Shown piece by piece: positions 1-7,575 of a DNA stretch of 64,000 nucleotides. This DNA comes from Paenibacillus doosanensis. GTDB taxonomy: Bacteria > Bacillota > Bacilli > Paenibacillales > NBRC-103111. The stretch spans positions 1 through 64,000 of the forward strand of contig NZ_JANYUY010000044.1 in assembly GCF_025060755.1 (NCBI RefSeq), read 5' to 3'. The number at the start of each line of letters is the position of its first letter. Position 1 is the first letter of the stretch. The position numbers were made by a program, and so were the translations under genes. Below the pieces are notes generated by a model. It was not told where the DNA came from. It did no database searches and worked only from the letters and a program-made list of their open reading frames with translations.

Positions 1-174
1 CTGGATAGCTACGTACGGACGGGATAAGCGCTGAAAGCATCTAAGCGTGAAGCCCCCCTCAAGATGAGATTTCCCAGTAAGTAAGACCCCTTGAAGACGA
101 CGAGGTAGATAGGTTCGGGGTGGAAGCGCGGCAACGTGTGGAGCTGACGAATACTAATCGGTCGAGGGCTTAAC
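1..174 (+). rRNA. 23S rRNA, 3' end (partial)
   Basis: The first 174 bases match the conserved 3' terminus of Bacillales 23S rRNA, including the helix ending in ACTAATCGGTCGAGGGCTTAAC. The rest of the gene lies before the window. The exact mature 3' end is approximate. A spacer of about 155 bases with no gene separates it from the 5S gene. Confidence 0.95.
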
Positions 175-330
175 CTAGTTCCCAAGAAAGTGAAGAGAAG
201 CTTCGAAGCTGATTCCAAATACTTTCTCGGGGCCCGGAAACAAACCGGGAAGAACAAATAACCATTGCTCGCTATGCGCACGAGTTTCGTATCTAGTTTT
301 CAAGGCGCAAGCCTTGAACAAGCTACACCG

Positions 331-447
331 TTTGGTGATGATGGCGGAGGGGAACCACGCGTTCCCATCTCGAACACGACCGTTAAGCCCTCCAGCGTCG
401 ATGGTACTTGAACCGAAGGGTTCTGGGAGAGTAGAACGTCGCCAAGC
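331..447 (+). rRNA. rrf: 5S rRNA
   Basis: The 117-base segment has the standard Bacillales 5S pattern: TTTGGTG at the 5' end pairing with CGCCAAG at the 3' end, the CCGTTCCCATCTCGAACAC-like loop and the AGTAGAACGTCGCC 3' arm. It sits between 23S and the tRNA array, as in a typical rrn operon. Ends are accurate to a few bases. Confidence 0.95.
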
Positions 448-454
448 GGTACAT

Positions 455-530
455 TCCCTGATAGCTCAGTTGGTAGAGCACTCGACTGTTAATCGAGTTG
501 TCACAGGTTCGAGTCCTGTTCGGGGAGCCA
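455..530 (+). tRNA. tRNA-Asn (GTT)
   Basis: Full cloverleaf of 76 bases. Acceptor TCCCTGA pairs with TCGGGGA, the anticodon loop contains GTT, and CCA is encoded. It is the first tRNA of the array, eight bases after the 5S gene. Confidence 0.95.
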
Positions 531-577
531 TTCTTTATTAAATATACAGGATTAATATCCTTTAGATCGAAACAAAT

Positions 578-669
578 GGAGAGGTGTCCGAGTTGGCCGA
601 AGGAGCACGATTGGAAATCGTGTAGGCGTCACAAGCGTCTCGAGGGTTCGAATCCCTCTCTCTCCGCCA
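578..669 (+). tRNA. tRNA-Ser (GGA)
   Basis: Class II tRNA of 92 bases with a long variable arm, acceptor GGAGAGG, anticodon GGA between CACGA-type stems, and encoded CCA. Confidence 0.95.
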
Positions 670-680
670 TATTTTAGTAA

Positions 681-755
681 GGCCCGTTGGTCAAGGGGTT
701 AAGACACCTCCCTTTCACGGAGGTAACAGGGGTTCGAATCCCCTACGGGTCACCA
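681..755 (+). tRNA. tRNA-Glu (TTC)
   Basis: Cloverleaf of 75 bases with acceptor GGCCCGT/ACGGGTC, anticodon TTC and encoded CCA. Confidence 0.95.
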
Positions 756-812
756 TTATTATTTACAAAGTGAATCTGCTTTGCTTTGTAAGGGCATCAT
801 AAAGGTACATAT

Positions 813-888
813 GGAGGCTTAGCTCAGCTGGGAGAGCATCTGCCTTACAAGCAGAGGGTCGGGGGTTCGATCCCCTCAGCCTCCACCA
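813..888 (+). tRNA. tRNA-Val (TAC)
   Basis: Cloverleaf of 76 bases with acceptor GGAGGCT, anticodon TAC in the CTGCC/GGCAG-like stem, and encoded CCA. Confidence 0.95.
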
Positions 889-903
889 TATAAACTTCAA
901 CGA

Positions 904-984
<81 letters not shown>

Positions 985-999
985 ATTTTTTTACAGTGT

Positions 1000-1076
1000 G
1001 GAGCCGTGGTGTAGAGGCCTAACATGCCTGCCTGTCACGCAGGAGACCGCGGGTTCGAATCCCGTCGGCTCCGCCA
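1000..1076 (+). tRNA. tRNA-Asp (GTC)
   Basis: Cloverleaf of 77 bases with acceptor GGAGCCG/CGGCTCC, anticodon GTC, discriminator G and encoded CCA. Confidence 0.95.
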
Positions 1077-1124
1077 TTTTTGCTTTCAGCCGTTTTATTG
1101 TTATTGGTTTAATTAATAGCGCTT

Positions 1125-1200
1125 GCCGTCGTAGCTCAATTGGTAGAGCAACTGAATCGTAATCAGTAGGTTGGGGGTTCAAGTCCTCTCGACGGCACCA
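1125..1200 (+). tRNA. tRNA-Thr (CGT)
   Basis: Cloverleaf of 76 bases with acceptor GCCGTCG/CGACGGC. The seven-base anticodon loop ATCGTAA gives anticodon CGT, which reads ACG. CCA is encoded. Confidence 0.92.
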
Positions 1201-1224
1201 TATTCGATTTAATCACATTTGTAT

Positions 1225-1301
1225 GGCGGTCGTGGCGAAGGGGTTAACGCACCGGATTGTGGCTCCGGCATTCGTGGGTTCAAGTCCCATCGATCGCCCC
1301 A
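1225..1301 (+). tRNA. tRNA-His (GTG)
   Basis: Cloverleaf with the extra 5' G (position -1) facing discriminator C73, the identity mark of tRNA-His. The anticodon is GTG and CCA is encoded. Confidence 0.95.
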
Positions 1302-1317
1302 TTCTACACGAAAACGA

Positions 1318-1389
1318 TGGGGATTAGCCAAGCGGTAAGGCAACGGACTTTGACTCCGTCATGCCTAGGTTCGAATCCTAGATCCCCAG
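1318..1389 (+). tRNA. tRNA-Gln (TTG), no encoded CCA
   Basis: Acceptor TGGGGAT/ATCCCCA with discriminator G and anticodon TTG. The sequence after the discriminator is TTTT, so CCA is not encoded and must be added after transcription. Confidence 0.93.
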
Positions 1390-1398
1390 TTTTAATAT

Positions 1399-1471
1399 GA
1401 GCCATTAGCTCAGTTGGTAGAGCACCTGACTTTTAATCAGGGTGTCGTAGGTTCGAGTCCTACATGGCTCA
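1399..1471 (+). tRNA. tRNA-Lys (TTT), no encoded CCA
   Basis: Acceptor GAGCCAT/ATGGCTC with discriminator A and anticodon TTT. It is followed by CGTTTA, so CCA is not encoded. Confidence 0.93.
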
Positions 1472-1485
1472 CGTTTAACTCTTGC

Positions 1486-1565
1486 GCGCGTATGGCGGAA
1501 TTGGCAGACGCACTAGACTTAGGATCTAGCGGGAGACCGTGGGGGTTCAAGTCCCTCTACGCGCA
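1486..1565 (+). tRNA. tRNA-Leu (TAG), no encoded CCA
   Basis: Class II tRNA with acceptor GCGCGTA/TACGCGC, anticodon TAG in the loop CTTAGGA, and a short variable arm. It is followed by CTGTTT, so CCA is not encoded. Confidence 0.92.
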
Positions 1566-1573
1566 CTGTTTAT

Positions 1574-1648
1574 GCGGAAGTGGCTCAGCGGTAGAGCATC
1601 GCCTTGCCAAGGCGAGGGTCGCGGGTTCGATTCCCGTCTTCCGCTCCA
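1574..1648 (+). tRNA. tRNA-Gly (GCC), copy 1
   Basis: Cloverleaf of 75 bases with acceptor GCGGAAG/CTTCCGC, anticodon GCC and encoded CCA. It is identical over its whole length to the copy at 1720-1794. Confidence 0.95.
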
Positions 1649-1667
1649 AAATAACTTTAAAAAGTTA

Positions 1668-1696
1668 TTGCATTATCGAAATCGTTATGATATATT
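1668..1696 (+). promoter_or_regulatory. Probable internal sigma-A promoter in tRNA array
   Basis: TTGCAT (1668-1673) and TATATT (1691-1696) are separated by exactly 17 bases, a good sigma-A promoter match. It sits in the only long AT-rich spacer of the array (1649-1719), just after an inverted repeat AATAACTTT/AAAGTTATT (about 1650-1669). It would start transcription near 1703 and could transcribe the last five tRNAs independently of the rrn promoter. Activity is inferred. Confidence 0.55.
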
Positions 1697-1719
1697 AAAT
1701 CTTGTTCTTTCTGAATTGT

Positions 1720-1794
1720 GCGGAAGTGGCTCAGCGGTAGAGCATCGCCTTGCCAAGGCGAGGGTCGCGGGTTCGATTCCCGTCTTCCGCTCCA
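1720..1794 (+). tRNA. tRNA-Gly (GCC), copy 2
   Basis: Exact duplicate of the tRNA-Gly(GCC) at 1574-1648, with anticodon GCC and encoded CCA. It is the first gene after the putative internal promoter. Confidence 0.95.
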
Positions 1795-1798
1795 GAAA

Positions 1799-1881
1799 GC
1801 CGGTATGGCGGAATTGGCAGACGCGCGCGACTCAAAATCGTGAGGGAAACCGTGGGGGTTCAAGTCCCTCTACCGGCACCA
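1799..1881 (+). tRNA. tRNA-Leu (CAA)
   Basis: Class II tRNA with acceptor GCCGGTA/TACCGGC and anticodon loop CTCAAAA, giving CAA. CCA is encoded. Confidence 0.93.
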
Positions 1882-1888
1882 TAATCTT

Positions 1889-1965
1889 CGGGACGTAGCT
1901 CAGCTTGGTAGAGCACCTGGTTTGGGACCAGGGGGTCGCATGTTCGAATCGTGTCGTCCCGACCA
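1889..1965 (+). tRNA. tRNA-Pro (TGG)
   Basis: 77 bases with acceptor CGGGACG/CGTCCCG, anticodon TGG in stem CCTGG/CCAGG, and encoded CCA. Confidence 0.94.
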
Positions 1966-1981
1966 TTTAATTTTATAGCGA

Positions 1982-2055
1982 GCGGGTGTAGTTCAATGGT
2001 AGAACTCCAGCCTTCCAAGCTGGTAGCGTGGGTTCGATTCCCATCACCCGCTCCA
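1982..2055 (+). tRNA. tRNA-Gly (TCC)
   Basis: 74 bases with acceptor GCGGGTG/CACCCGC, anticodon TCC in stem CCAGC/GCTGG, and encoded CCA. Confidence 0.94.
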
Positions 2056-2062
2056 ATATTAT

Positions 2063-2139
<77 letters not shown>

Positions 2140-2155
2140 TTTACGCATACAAAGT

Positions 2156-2187
2156 GCTGCTTTCTTCATTGAAGGCGGCTTTTTTTA
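2156..2187 (+). terminator. Terminator of the rRNA-tRNA operon
   Basis: The stem GCTGCTTTC/GAAGGCGGC (with G:U pairs) is followed directly by seven T residues. It lies 16 bases after the last tRNA. Confidence 0.85.
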
Positions 2188-2361
2188 TTTTCATATAATC
2201 ACCGTAAAGGCGATTGCTTCTTTATAAAAAGACATCCTTAGACAGGTTGTGCATCTTCATCAAGAAATGATTTACACAAAAGAGCATAGCAATTCCATAC
2301 TGTTTGTTGTATATTACGGTTATTGGAAATAATTATCGTTCTGGGTTGGTGGGGAGAAGGA

Positions 2362-2811
2362 ATGAGTAATAGAAGTGGTTGGGGAGGCTGCTTTACTTGG
2401 CTGCTTATTTTAGGGCTTTTACAAATTGTCGCCGAATGGTTTACTGGCGGCGGATGGAAAATTATCTTATTGTTTACTATCATTGTCGGGGTGGCTTGGA
2501 TCATTTACAATGTCGCTAAAAACAAACATGAAATGAAACTGCGTGAAAAAGATCTTGAGCAGCAGAAACACATCAAGTTTGAAGAAATGGAAAGAACCGT
2601 ATTAAAAATAGCTGTTCAAAATGAAGGTTATGTGACAGCTGTAGATATCGCGATGACCACGAATTTAACTTTAGACGAAGCAGGTGAACTGCTGGATCAA
2701 CTGAAGAGAAAAGGCTATGCTACTCTGCGGGTTGCAGAGAATGGTTCATTTGTTTATCATTTTGATAGTATTCTGAATCAAAAACAGAAGAAAGAAGCGG
2801 AGAGAGTGTAG
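2362..2811 (+). CDS. Small membrane protein with C-terminal winged-helix-like region
   Basis: 149 residues; function not recognised. The ATG at 2362 is preferred over an upstream TTG because GGGGAG lies just upstream at suitable spacing. Residues about 10-25 and 32-50 are strongly hydrophobic and would form two membrane helices. A charged, coiled-coil-like segment follows (about 55-75). The last 70 residues ([17 protein letters not shown]..., [17 protein letters not shown]) look like a small helix-turn-helix fold seen in membrane-anchored proteins of Bacillota. It is a single gene between the tRNA array and the tail locus, with its own downstream hairpin. Role unknown. Confidence 0.75.
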   Translation: MSNRSGWGGCFTWLLILGLLQIVAEWFTGGGWKIILLFTIIVGVAWIIYNVAKNKHEMKLREKDLEQQKHIKFEEMERTVLKIAVQNEGYVTAVDIAMTTNLTLDEAGELLDQLKRKGYATLRVAENGSFVYHFDSILNQKQKKEAERV

Positions 2812-2851
2812 AAGGAGCCTACTAGCCAAGCAGAAGCTAGCAGGCTCCTTT
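2812..2851 (+). terminator. Hairpin between convergent genes
   Basis: A near-perfect 15-base-pair stem AAGGAGCCTACTAGC / GCTAGCAGGCTCCTT with a short T tract begins right after the stop codon at 2811. It separates the plus-strand membrane protein from the converging tail operon and may act on both strands. Confidence 0.7.
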
Positions 2852-2888
2852 CATCCATTTTTAAAATTTGCCGGTGAAGCTGTTATTG

Positions 2889-3695
2889 TTACACTTCGAT
2901 CTTACGGTCAATGCGGCCGTCGAGCACCGTGTTTAAGAAGGTGAGCTCCGTTGCCGTCATCGATTTATCGACGACCTTCTGCATCCAGCCCCACATTAGC
3001 TTGCCATCATTGTAGGCTTTGCCCAGCACTTCGTAGATCATGTCCCATTGCCAATCTTCCAGTTTCATCGGCATATTATTGCTAACCCCCTGGTTTTCTA
3101 TCTTACTCATGCTCCATCCGCCATAAGCGCCGTATGCTTCGTCTAAATCTACGCCTATGCCGTTCACTGTAATGTCGTTCTGATATTGATAGATGTTCGC
3201 TTTCGGCGAGCGTTTCCTGCCGCTCCAAGCGTATGTCTGCCAAGCACTTGAACAAGCGCCCGCTGCGAGTACAGCTTCAACTACGGAATAGGAACCGTAC
3301 ACCCCGGTGTTGTACCCGGGTGTCGCTTCACCCGCTGCGCGAATATAGCTGATTACCGTCTCCATCTGAGTGGAGGACGCATTGAAATCGACCGCGAAGT
3401 AAATGGCGCTTCCTCCCGGTTGGGCGATTGCCAGCGCGGCGGCCAGTGCTGTTTTACCGTCGGCAAGACCGGCCTCGTATCCGCCGAGAGCCCGATCCGT
3501 CGTCGTTTCGAACACGGAGACGATCTGCAGTCCTGCGTCAGAAATTGCGGCCGCTTCTTCGGCAGTTAGCCGCTTCCATCCGGCCGGGACTAAATAACGC
3601 GCGACAAATTCGTACCCGTCCGCGTAAAATGCGGCCGCTTTGTCTGCGGTTAGAGGCGCAGCGCAATCAAATCCTTTTACCGTCATTGCCTTCAT
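2889..3695 (-). CDS. DUF1906-type glycoside-hydrolase-like lysin
   Basis: About 268 residues. Residues about 7-200 match the Rv2525c-like / DUF1906 'glycoside hydrolase-like' TIM-barrel domain: KGFDCAAPLTADKAAAF at the start, an FVARYLVP strand, SVFETT, and IYFAVDFN. The last 65 residues hold a short helical tail that may bind the wall. The domain is found in secreted or phage-associated peptidoglycan enzymes. As the last gene of the tail operon it is the likely endolysin that releases particles. No signal peptide is visible, so export would depend on the holins just upstream, whose reading frame it overlaps by about 29 bases. The start is uncertain: GTG 3698, ATG 3695 and ATG 3686 are all possible. 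Confidence 0.75.
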   Translation of the reverse strand: MKAMTVKGFDCAAPLTADKAAAFYADGYEFVARYLVPAGWKRLTAEEAAAISDAGLQIVSVFETTTDRALGGYEAGLADGKTALAAALAIAQPGGSAIYFAVDFNASSTQMETVISYIRAAGEATPGYNTGVYGSYSVVEAVLAAGACSSAWQTYAWSGRKRSPKANIYQYQNDITVNGIGVDLDEAYGAYGGWSMSKIENQGVSNNMPMKLEDWQWDMIYEVLGKAYNDGKLMWGWMQKVVDKSMTATELTFLNTVLDGRIDRKIEV

Positions 3696-3912
3696 CACTT
3701 CGTTTCTTCACGTATTGGTAAGCGCCGGAAGCTGTCAAGCCGATTACGCTGATCTTTATTATGGCAGCCTGCGCCGTTTCCGGCACGACGACGAAAACGG
3801 TAGCGAAAACTAACGCGACAAGATGCGTCCATTTTTCCGCTATGCCGAAGCCTTTCGCCACGCCAACGTAAGCAGCAACGAGAGCGGCAAGCGTTAAAAT
3901 ATCGTTCTCCAT
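3667..3912 (-). CDS. Holin-like small membrane protein
   Basis: 81 residues. The ATG at 3912 has AAGGAG eight bases upstream and is better placed than the in-frame GTG at 3921. There are two or three hydrophobic segments (about residues 4-20, 28-45 and 49-65) followed by a highly charged C-terminus (KKRSDEGNDGKRI), the usual layout of phage holins. It sits between the BhlA-like protein and the lysin, which supports a role in permeabilising the membrane for lysin export. Assigned by size, topology and position rather than a diagnostic motif. Confidence 0.65.
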   Translation of the reverse strand: MENDILTLAALVAAYVGVAKGFGIAEKWTHLVALVFATVFVVVPETAQAAIIKISVIGLTASGAYQYVKKRSDEGNDGKRI

Positions 3913-3917
3913 TCGAA

Positions 3918-4145
3918 TCACTCCTTGAAGCGCGATTGGATGTCGCGGATTTCCGTTATGATGACGTCATATTTTTCGCTAAACTTATCTAGGATGTCGT
4001 GGAGTCTTCCTTCGCGCTTCCGATTTTCTGCTATTAGAGATTTCTCGCGTTCACGCGATTCCTTCCGGGAAGAGATCAGGAGCCAAGCAAAAAGGACAGC
4101 GAACGGACCTTGCGTAAGAAAATATTTAAGTATGTCCAAATCCAC
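3918..4145 (-). CDS. BhlA/UviB-family holin-like peptide
   Basis: About 75 residues starting VDLDILKYFLTQGPFAVLF, one N-terminal membrane helix (about residues 8-25) followed by a charged coiled coil (residues 28-75). This is the BhlA/UviB pattern known from Bacillus prophages and bacteriocin loci, where the peptide helps permeabilise the membrane. The GTG at 4145 fits the family start. The in-frame ATG at 4157 lies immediately against AAAGGAG with no spacer and is less likely. It opens the lysis cassette, followed by the holin-like gene and the lysin. Confidence 0.7.
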   Translation of the reverse strand: MDLDILKYFLTQGPFAVLFAWLLISSRKESREREKSLIAENRKREGRLHDILDKFSEKYDVIITEIRDIQSRFKE

Positions 4146-4162
4146 AGGGCGTCCCATCTCCT

Positions 4163-4816
4163 TTACGGTTTATATACTTCGAGTTGATCGTAAGTGAGGG
4201 CTTTGTTTTCTAGCATGTCCCATGTCCATCCCAGCGCATCCAGCTCGCTCCAGATCAGATAGGTAAACTTAAACGTCAACCCTAGGTGTGCCGGAATGGT
4301 CTCTCGTAGGACCGATTGAATGTCGTCTAGGTTCGGAGGAATGCCGCGGCTGGAGATGAACGTTATCGTAAGCGAATAATTAGCGTTATCCTCCGTTACG
4401 CCGACCTCGCCGTTCACATAGGCTTCGGCCACATTTTTAATGAGCGATACGGTGACGGTGCCGATTCCGCGCAGCTTCGATTTAATAACGGAGCGCCTCT
4501 GTTCAGGCGGCTTGGCTTTGTCCGTAGCGATGCCACAAATGCGTTCCCAATGCGCGAGGCCCCACGTTGCTGTGTCAACGAAATACTGCGCGAGCACGTC
4601 CGAAATTTCGGCGTTCAGATCTGCTAACTCAGTGGACTCGGCGGTTAAGATGCCGTTGGCGGCGACTGAATCGCGGTAATAAAGCGGAAGGTAATCGCCC
4701 ATGTCGCGACGGATGGTAGGAAGGTTTCGGGGTTCGCCGTCGATTGGCGTGTAGGTAACGATCTCACTCGGGATATGCTGCGTCGGACTGAGAAATGTAT
4801 ACTGCGTTGAGCGGAT
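4163..4816 (-). CDS. XkdU-like baseplate protein (DUF2313), apparent ATC start
   Basis: The core matches the phage DUF2313/YmfQ (XkdU) family: DYLPLYYRDS, YFVDTATWGLAHWE, RRSVIKSKLRGIGT, IKNVAEAYVNGEV, and a C-terminal FKFTYLIWSELDALGW. This protein links the baseplate to the fibres in contractile tails. The only ATG that gives the core (4702) has no ribosome binding site, whereas AAAGGAGG ends nine bases before an in-frame ATC at 4816. No ATG, GTG, TTG or CTG lies between the preceding stop and 4702. Starting at ATC gives 217 residues and restores the roughly 35-residue leader usual before the YLPxYY motif. It is displaced from its normal place directly after the XkdT-like gene by the receptor-binding module. 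Confidence 0.8.
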   Translation of the reverse strand: MRSTQYTFLSPTQHIPSEIVTYTPIDGEPRNLPTIRRDMGDYLPLYYRDSVAANGILTAESTELADLNAEISDVLAQYFVDTATWGLAHWERICGIATDKAKPPEQRRSVIKSKLRGIGTVTVSLIKNVAEAYVNGEVGVTEDNANYSLTITFISSRGIPPNLDDIQSVLRETIPAHLGLTFKFTYLIWSELDALGWTWDMLENKALTYDQLEVYKP

Positions 4817-4831
4817 AGTGTTCGACCTCCT

Positions 4832-7171
4832 TTACTTAGAGATTGATCGGGCGCCTTGTGGTGTTTGCACACGCACCGGACTTGCGTTTGTGTCCGCTAT
4901 GGATACCAATTCGAAGCATCCGATTCCGGAGCTAAAGCCGACGCGCAGCGCTTTGCTGCCCAAAACGCCCGAAGACGGATCGTAGACTGGCAACGAAACC
5001 GTGCCATTTTTTCCGGCGATGCGATATTCCCCAATTTTCTTTTTGGTTACGAATTCATAGTACGAATACGCGCTCTCGTTTTGTGCCATGTCGAAATGTT
5101 TAACTGTGTACCGATAGCGTGTTCCCGGCGTTAACGTCGTAACAGTATGTTCTACCTGGTTTTTATCCGGGAGAATGTACCATAGATCAGGGCTGCCGTC
5201 GTTATTGATATCAACGTCAAATACCCATTCGGAACCTGTCCATCGGTCTACGTGGAGAACCGTTCGATCTAGGCCGGAAGACGGTGTGGGATCATTGAAC
5301 GGAAACCAGGTAAACGCAGCCGTAGTCGTGCCCCAAACGACAGACGGTTTTGGATCATTTGCACGTTGAGAGTCAACGAAAAACTTCGAATTTACCGTCG
5401 CACTTGCGTTATTGGCGCGATCAACCGCTTGAAAATAAACCGTATACTCGCCCTCGGGTCCTAACGGAACATCAACGTAATAGTCGCTCCCGGACGCATA
5501 AGCAGTGAGCCCTGAATTACCGCCGCCAGGTTTGTTGTAGGATGCGTAGGTTGTGCCGATACCGCTAATTCCATCGGTTACCCCATAAAACCAAACCCGC
5601 CGTGTTCCCGTCGTTTGATTTGTGTATCCGTAGCCTTGTACGCTTGAAATCGTCGGAGCCGTTCGGTCGACGTAGGTATCAACGGCTTTAGAAGAGTTGT
5701 TTCCGGCATTATCATAAGCATAAACATGCGTGATATAGTGGCCTTCAGCGTTACCGTGCTCGGAAATAGGGACATCTTTATACCATGTACCTCCACCGGC
5801 ATTTGCCCCGTCATACCACACCAAATCGTCCTGACCGTTAACTTCTGTCCATACAGCAAAACGGACATTTTGGATACCTGCAAGGTTATCCGCTAGGCTA
5901 TAGGCGGAAACGCGGAAGGTGCCGCCTGGCTGAACGCTTTTATAGGACGTTCCGTCAACTGTAAACGTAGGAGGCGTACGATCTACAACCGTCCGGATTT
6001 CCCCCACCATAGCGTTATTTCCAGCAGCATCGTACGCATAAACGTTAGTCACGTAGGTAGTCTCGACATTACTAAAATTACTGATCGGATAATCGCAATA
6101 CCAGTCGCTACCGCTTTTTACGCCATCTACCCACACCCAAGTTGATTGACCTGTAAGCCGGGTCGGAAATTTGACCGATGAAACGCCTGATACGTTATCA
6201 GATACACCACGGGCCCACATACGGAAAGTTCCATTTGCCGGAACGGAAACCGGGGTTTTCTCTGTCGATATGCTGGACACTATCGGAGCTGTCGTATCGA
6301 TGATAAGCCGCCTATTTCCAAACGAAGTGTCCGGTCCATTACCGTTATTCGTGTTTATCGCGCCGTTGCTATCTTTAACCCTCATGCGGATGTAAATCTG
6401 GCCGTCGGTTGGGATAGCACCTGAAGGCAGCGTATAGCTCCGGGCGTTCGCATCGTTAATCCAGCCGCTATTCCACAGAGAAGCAGAATAAGCGCCATTT
6501 ATAACTTCGACAAAATATCCGCCTTGCGCGTTGCCGTCCGGATCGCTGAATGTCCATGTAATCGTCGGCGTTCTTGTATTTAATACTTGACCGTCAGAAA
6601 AGCCGAGGGATGGAGCGTTGGGAGCGTTATTAGGTAACGTATAGTCGATGACTAGTTGGGGAGGATTGGAGTTTGCTCTACCTTGGAAATAGATGTACCC
6701 TCCACCCTTATTCGTGTTATCTAAATATAATCCGTATCTATTTCCTCCCATGTCTCGTATAAGTTGAGTCACATCAATTTCTTTATATACACCTACTACG
6801 TAATTACCGAACCAATCAGTGATTACGGCATTTGTGTCAGTATACGAGGGTCTTGTTTGTTGTGCCCCGTTTACCTCATTCCAGTTTGATGTTAACCGGC
6901 GAATACGAAGATAATCAGGATTAGTATTGCTCGAATATCTACTATCCGTGAAAAGTTTTAATACTGCACCATTTATTGTAGATCCTGTAGGTAGGCTAGA
7001 CATATCAAAATTAATTAAAGCTTCCGTAATAGTGCTGCCATCACTGTCATATTGAAATGCAATCGGTATAAGATTCGTGTCAGCATACATGAAGGGATTT
7101 GGATTATACGGATTGTCGACCCATACAGTGTAATGCACAGCTTTATTTGCATTTAATGTTACTTGATCCAT
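4832..7171 (-). CDS. Tail fibre-like protein with DNRLRE and GBS-Bsp-like repeats
   Basis: 779 residues. Residues 1-180 resemble a DNRLRE-type beta-sandwich (ALINFDMSSLP, LKLFTDSR, GLYLDN, PQLVIDYTLP), found in secreted carbohydrate-interacting proteins. Residues about 185-295 look like a fibronectin/Ig-like domain. Three or four related modules follow (about 300-395, 400-500, 505-610) with the pattern 'RVxxxGVxDxxSGI...W...G.W..D.PIS.....GxYxTxVYAYDxAGN', typical of the GBS-Bsp-like repeat of surface and lysin proteins. A further Fn3-like domain and a small C-terminal beta domain complete it. It probably forms the distal receptor-binding fibre. ATG 7171 follows GGGTGGTGG; the gene ends in the ribosome binding site of the XkdU-like gene. 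Confidence 0.7.
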   Translation of the reverse strand: MDQVTLNANKAVHYTVWVDNPYNPNPFMYADTNLIPIAFQYDSDGSTITEALINFDMSSLPTGSTINGAVLKLFTDSRYSSNTNPDYLRIRRLTSNWNEVNGAQQTRPSYTDTNAVITDWFGNYVVGVYKEIDVTQLIRDMGGNRYGLYLDNTNKGGGYIYFQGRANSNPPQLVIDYTLPNNAPNAPSLGFSDGQVLNTRTPTITWTFSDPDGNAQGGYFVEVINGAYSASLWNSGWINDANARSYTLPSGAIPTDGQIYIRMRVKDSNGAINTNNGNGPDTSFGNRRLIIDTTAPIVSSISTEKTPVSVPANGTFRMWARGVSDNVSGVSSVKFPTRLTGQSTWVWVDGVKSGSDWYCDYPISNFSNVETTYVTNVYAYDAAGNNAMVGEIRTVVDRTPPTFTVDGTSYKSVQPGGTFRVSAYSLADNLAGIQNVRFAVWTEVNGQDDLVWYDGANAGGGTWYKDVPISEHGNAEGHYITHVYAYDNAGNNSSKAVDTYVDRTAPTISSVQGYGYTNQTTGTRRVWFYGVTDGISGIGTTYASYNKPGGGNSGLTAYASGSDYYVDVPLGPEGEYTVYFQAVDRANNASATVNSKFFVDSQRANDPKPSVVWGTTTAAFTWFPFNDPTPSSGLDRTVLHVDRWTGSEWVFDVDINNDGSPDLWYILPDKNQVEHTVTTLTPGTRYRYTVKHFDMAQNESAYSYYEFVTKKKIGEYRIAGKNGTVSLPVYDPSSGVLGSKALRVGFSSGIGCFELVSIADTNASPVRVQTPQGARSISK

Positions 7172-7185
7172 CTATATCCACCACC

Positions 7186-7551
7186 CTATAAATCGCTTCG
7201 CAGCCACATCCGACCAATGGCCGGTGATGCCGGGTCCGACGTACGGACTTCCAAGACAAACTCTTTTGTCGAATCTTTTCGTGCGTTGTCTATCGCGTTC
7301 TGAATAGACGTCGCAGGAATACCCACATCACGCCACACCGACCCGGTATAACGCTTCAATGTGTGTGGCGTTATGCTCGTATCAATCCACAAATCGTCCG
7401 TCTTCGGAGAAGCAGGAGATGACGTTGATTTGGCGATTTCTTTTTGGGCGGCCGCGTCAATGATGTCCCAATTTGCATTCCATCCGGCGCGGGTGACTGT
7501 TTCGTTGCCAAGCGGTTTTTGAATACCCAATTTCGGCGTTAAGTCAGGCAT
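7186..7551 (-). CDS. Small tail fibre-associated structural protein
   Basis: 121 residues starting MPDLTPKLGIQKPLGNETV, a beginning often seen in tail fibre or fibre-connector proteins of Bacillales phages. The middle (KTDDLWIDTSITPHTLKRYTGSVWRDV) and end (TSDPASPAIGRMWLRSDL) each carry the short 'DLWID...Y..G.W' or 'GRMWLR' hairpin motif common in tail spikes. AAAGGAGG precedes the ATG by eight bases. It lies between the beta-helix spike, separated by a terminator-like hairpin, and the long fibre gene 14 bases downstream. Role inferred from position. Confidence 0.6.
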   Translation of the reverse strand: MPDLTPKLGIQKPLGNETVTRAGWNANWDIIDAAAQKEIAKSTSSPASPKTDDLWIDTSITPHTLKRYTGSVWRDVGIPATSIQNAIDNARKDSTKEFVLEVRTSDPASPAIGRMWLRSDL

Positions 7552-7575
7552 ATGTCTATTCCTCCTTTAAAGATC

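Noticed and set aside
4645-4872. 75-codon minus-strand frame overlapping the XkdU-like gene start
   Set aside because: It uses a different frame from the family-matching XkdU-like sequence, has no family features and is explained by the ATC-start gene.
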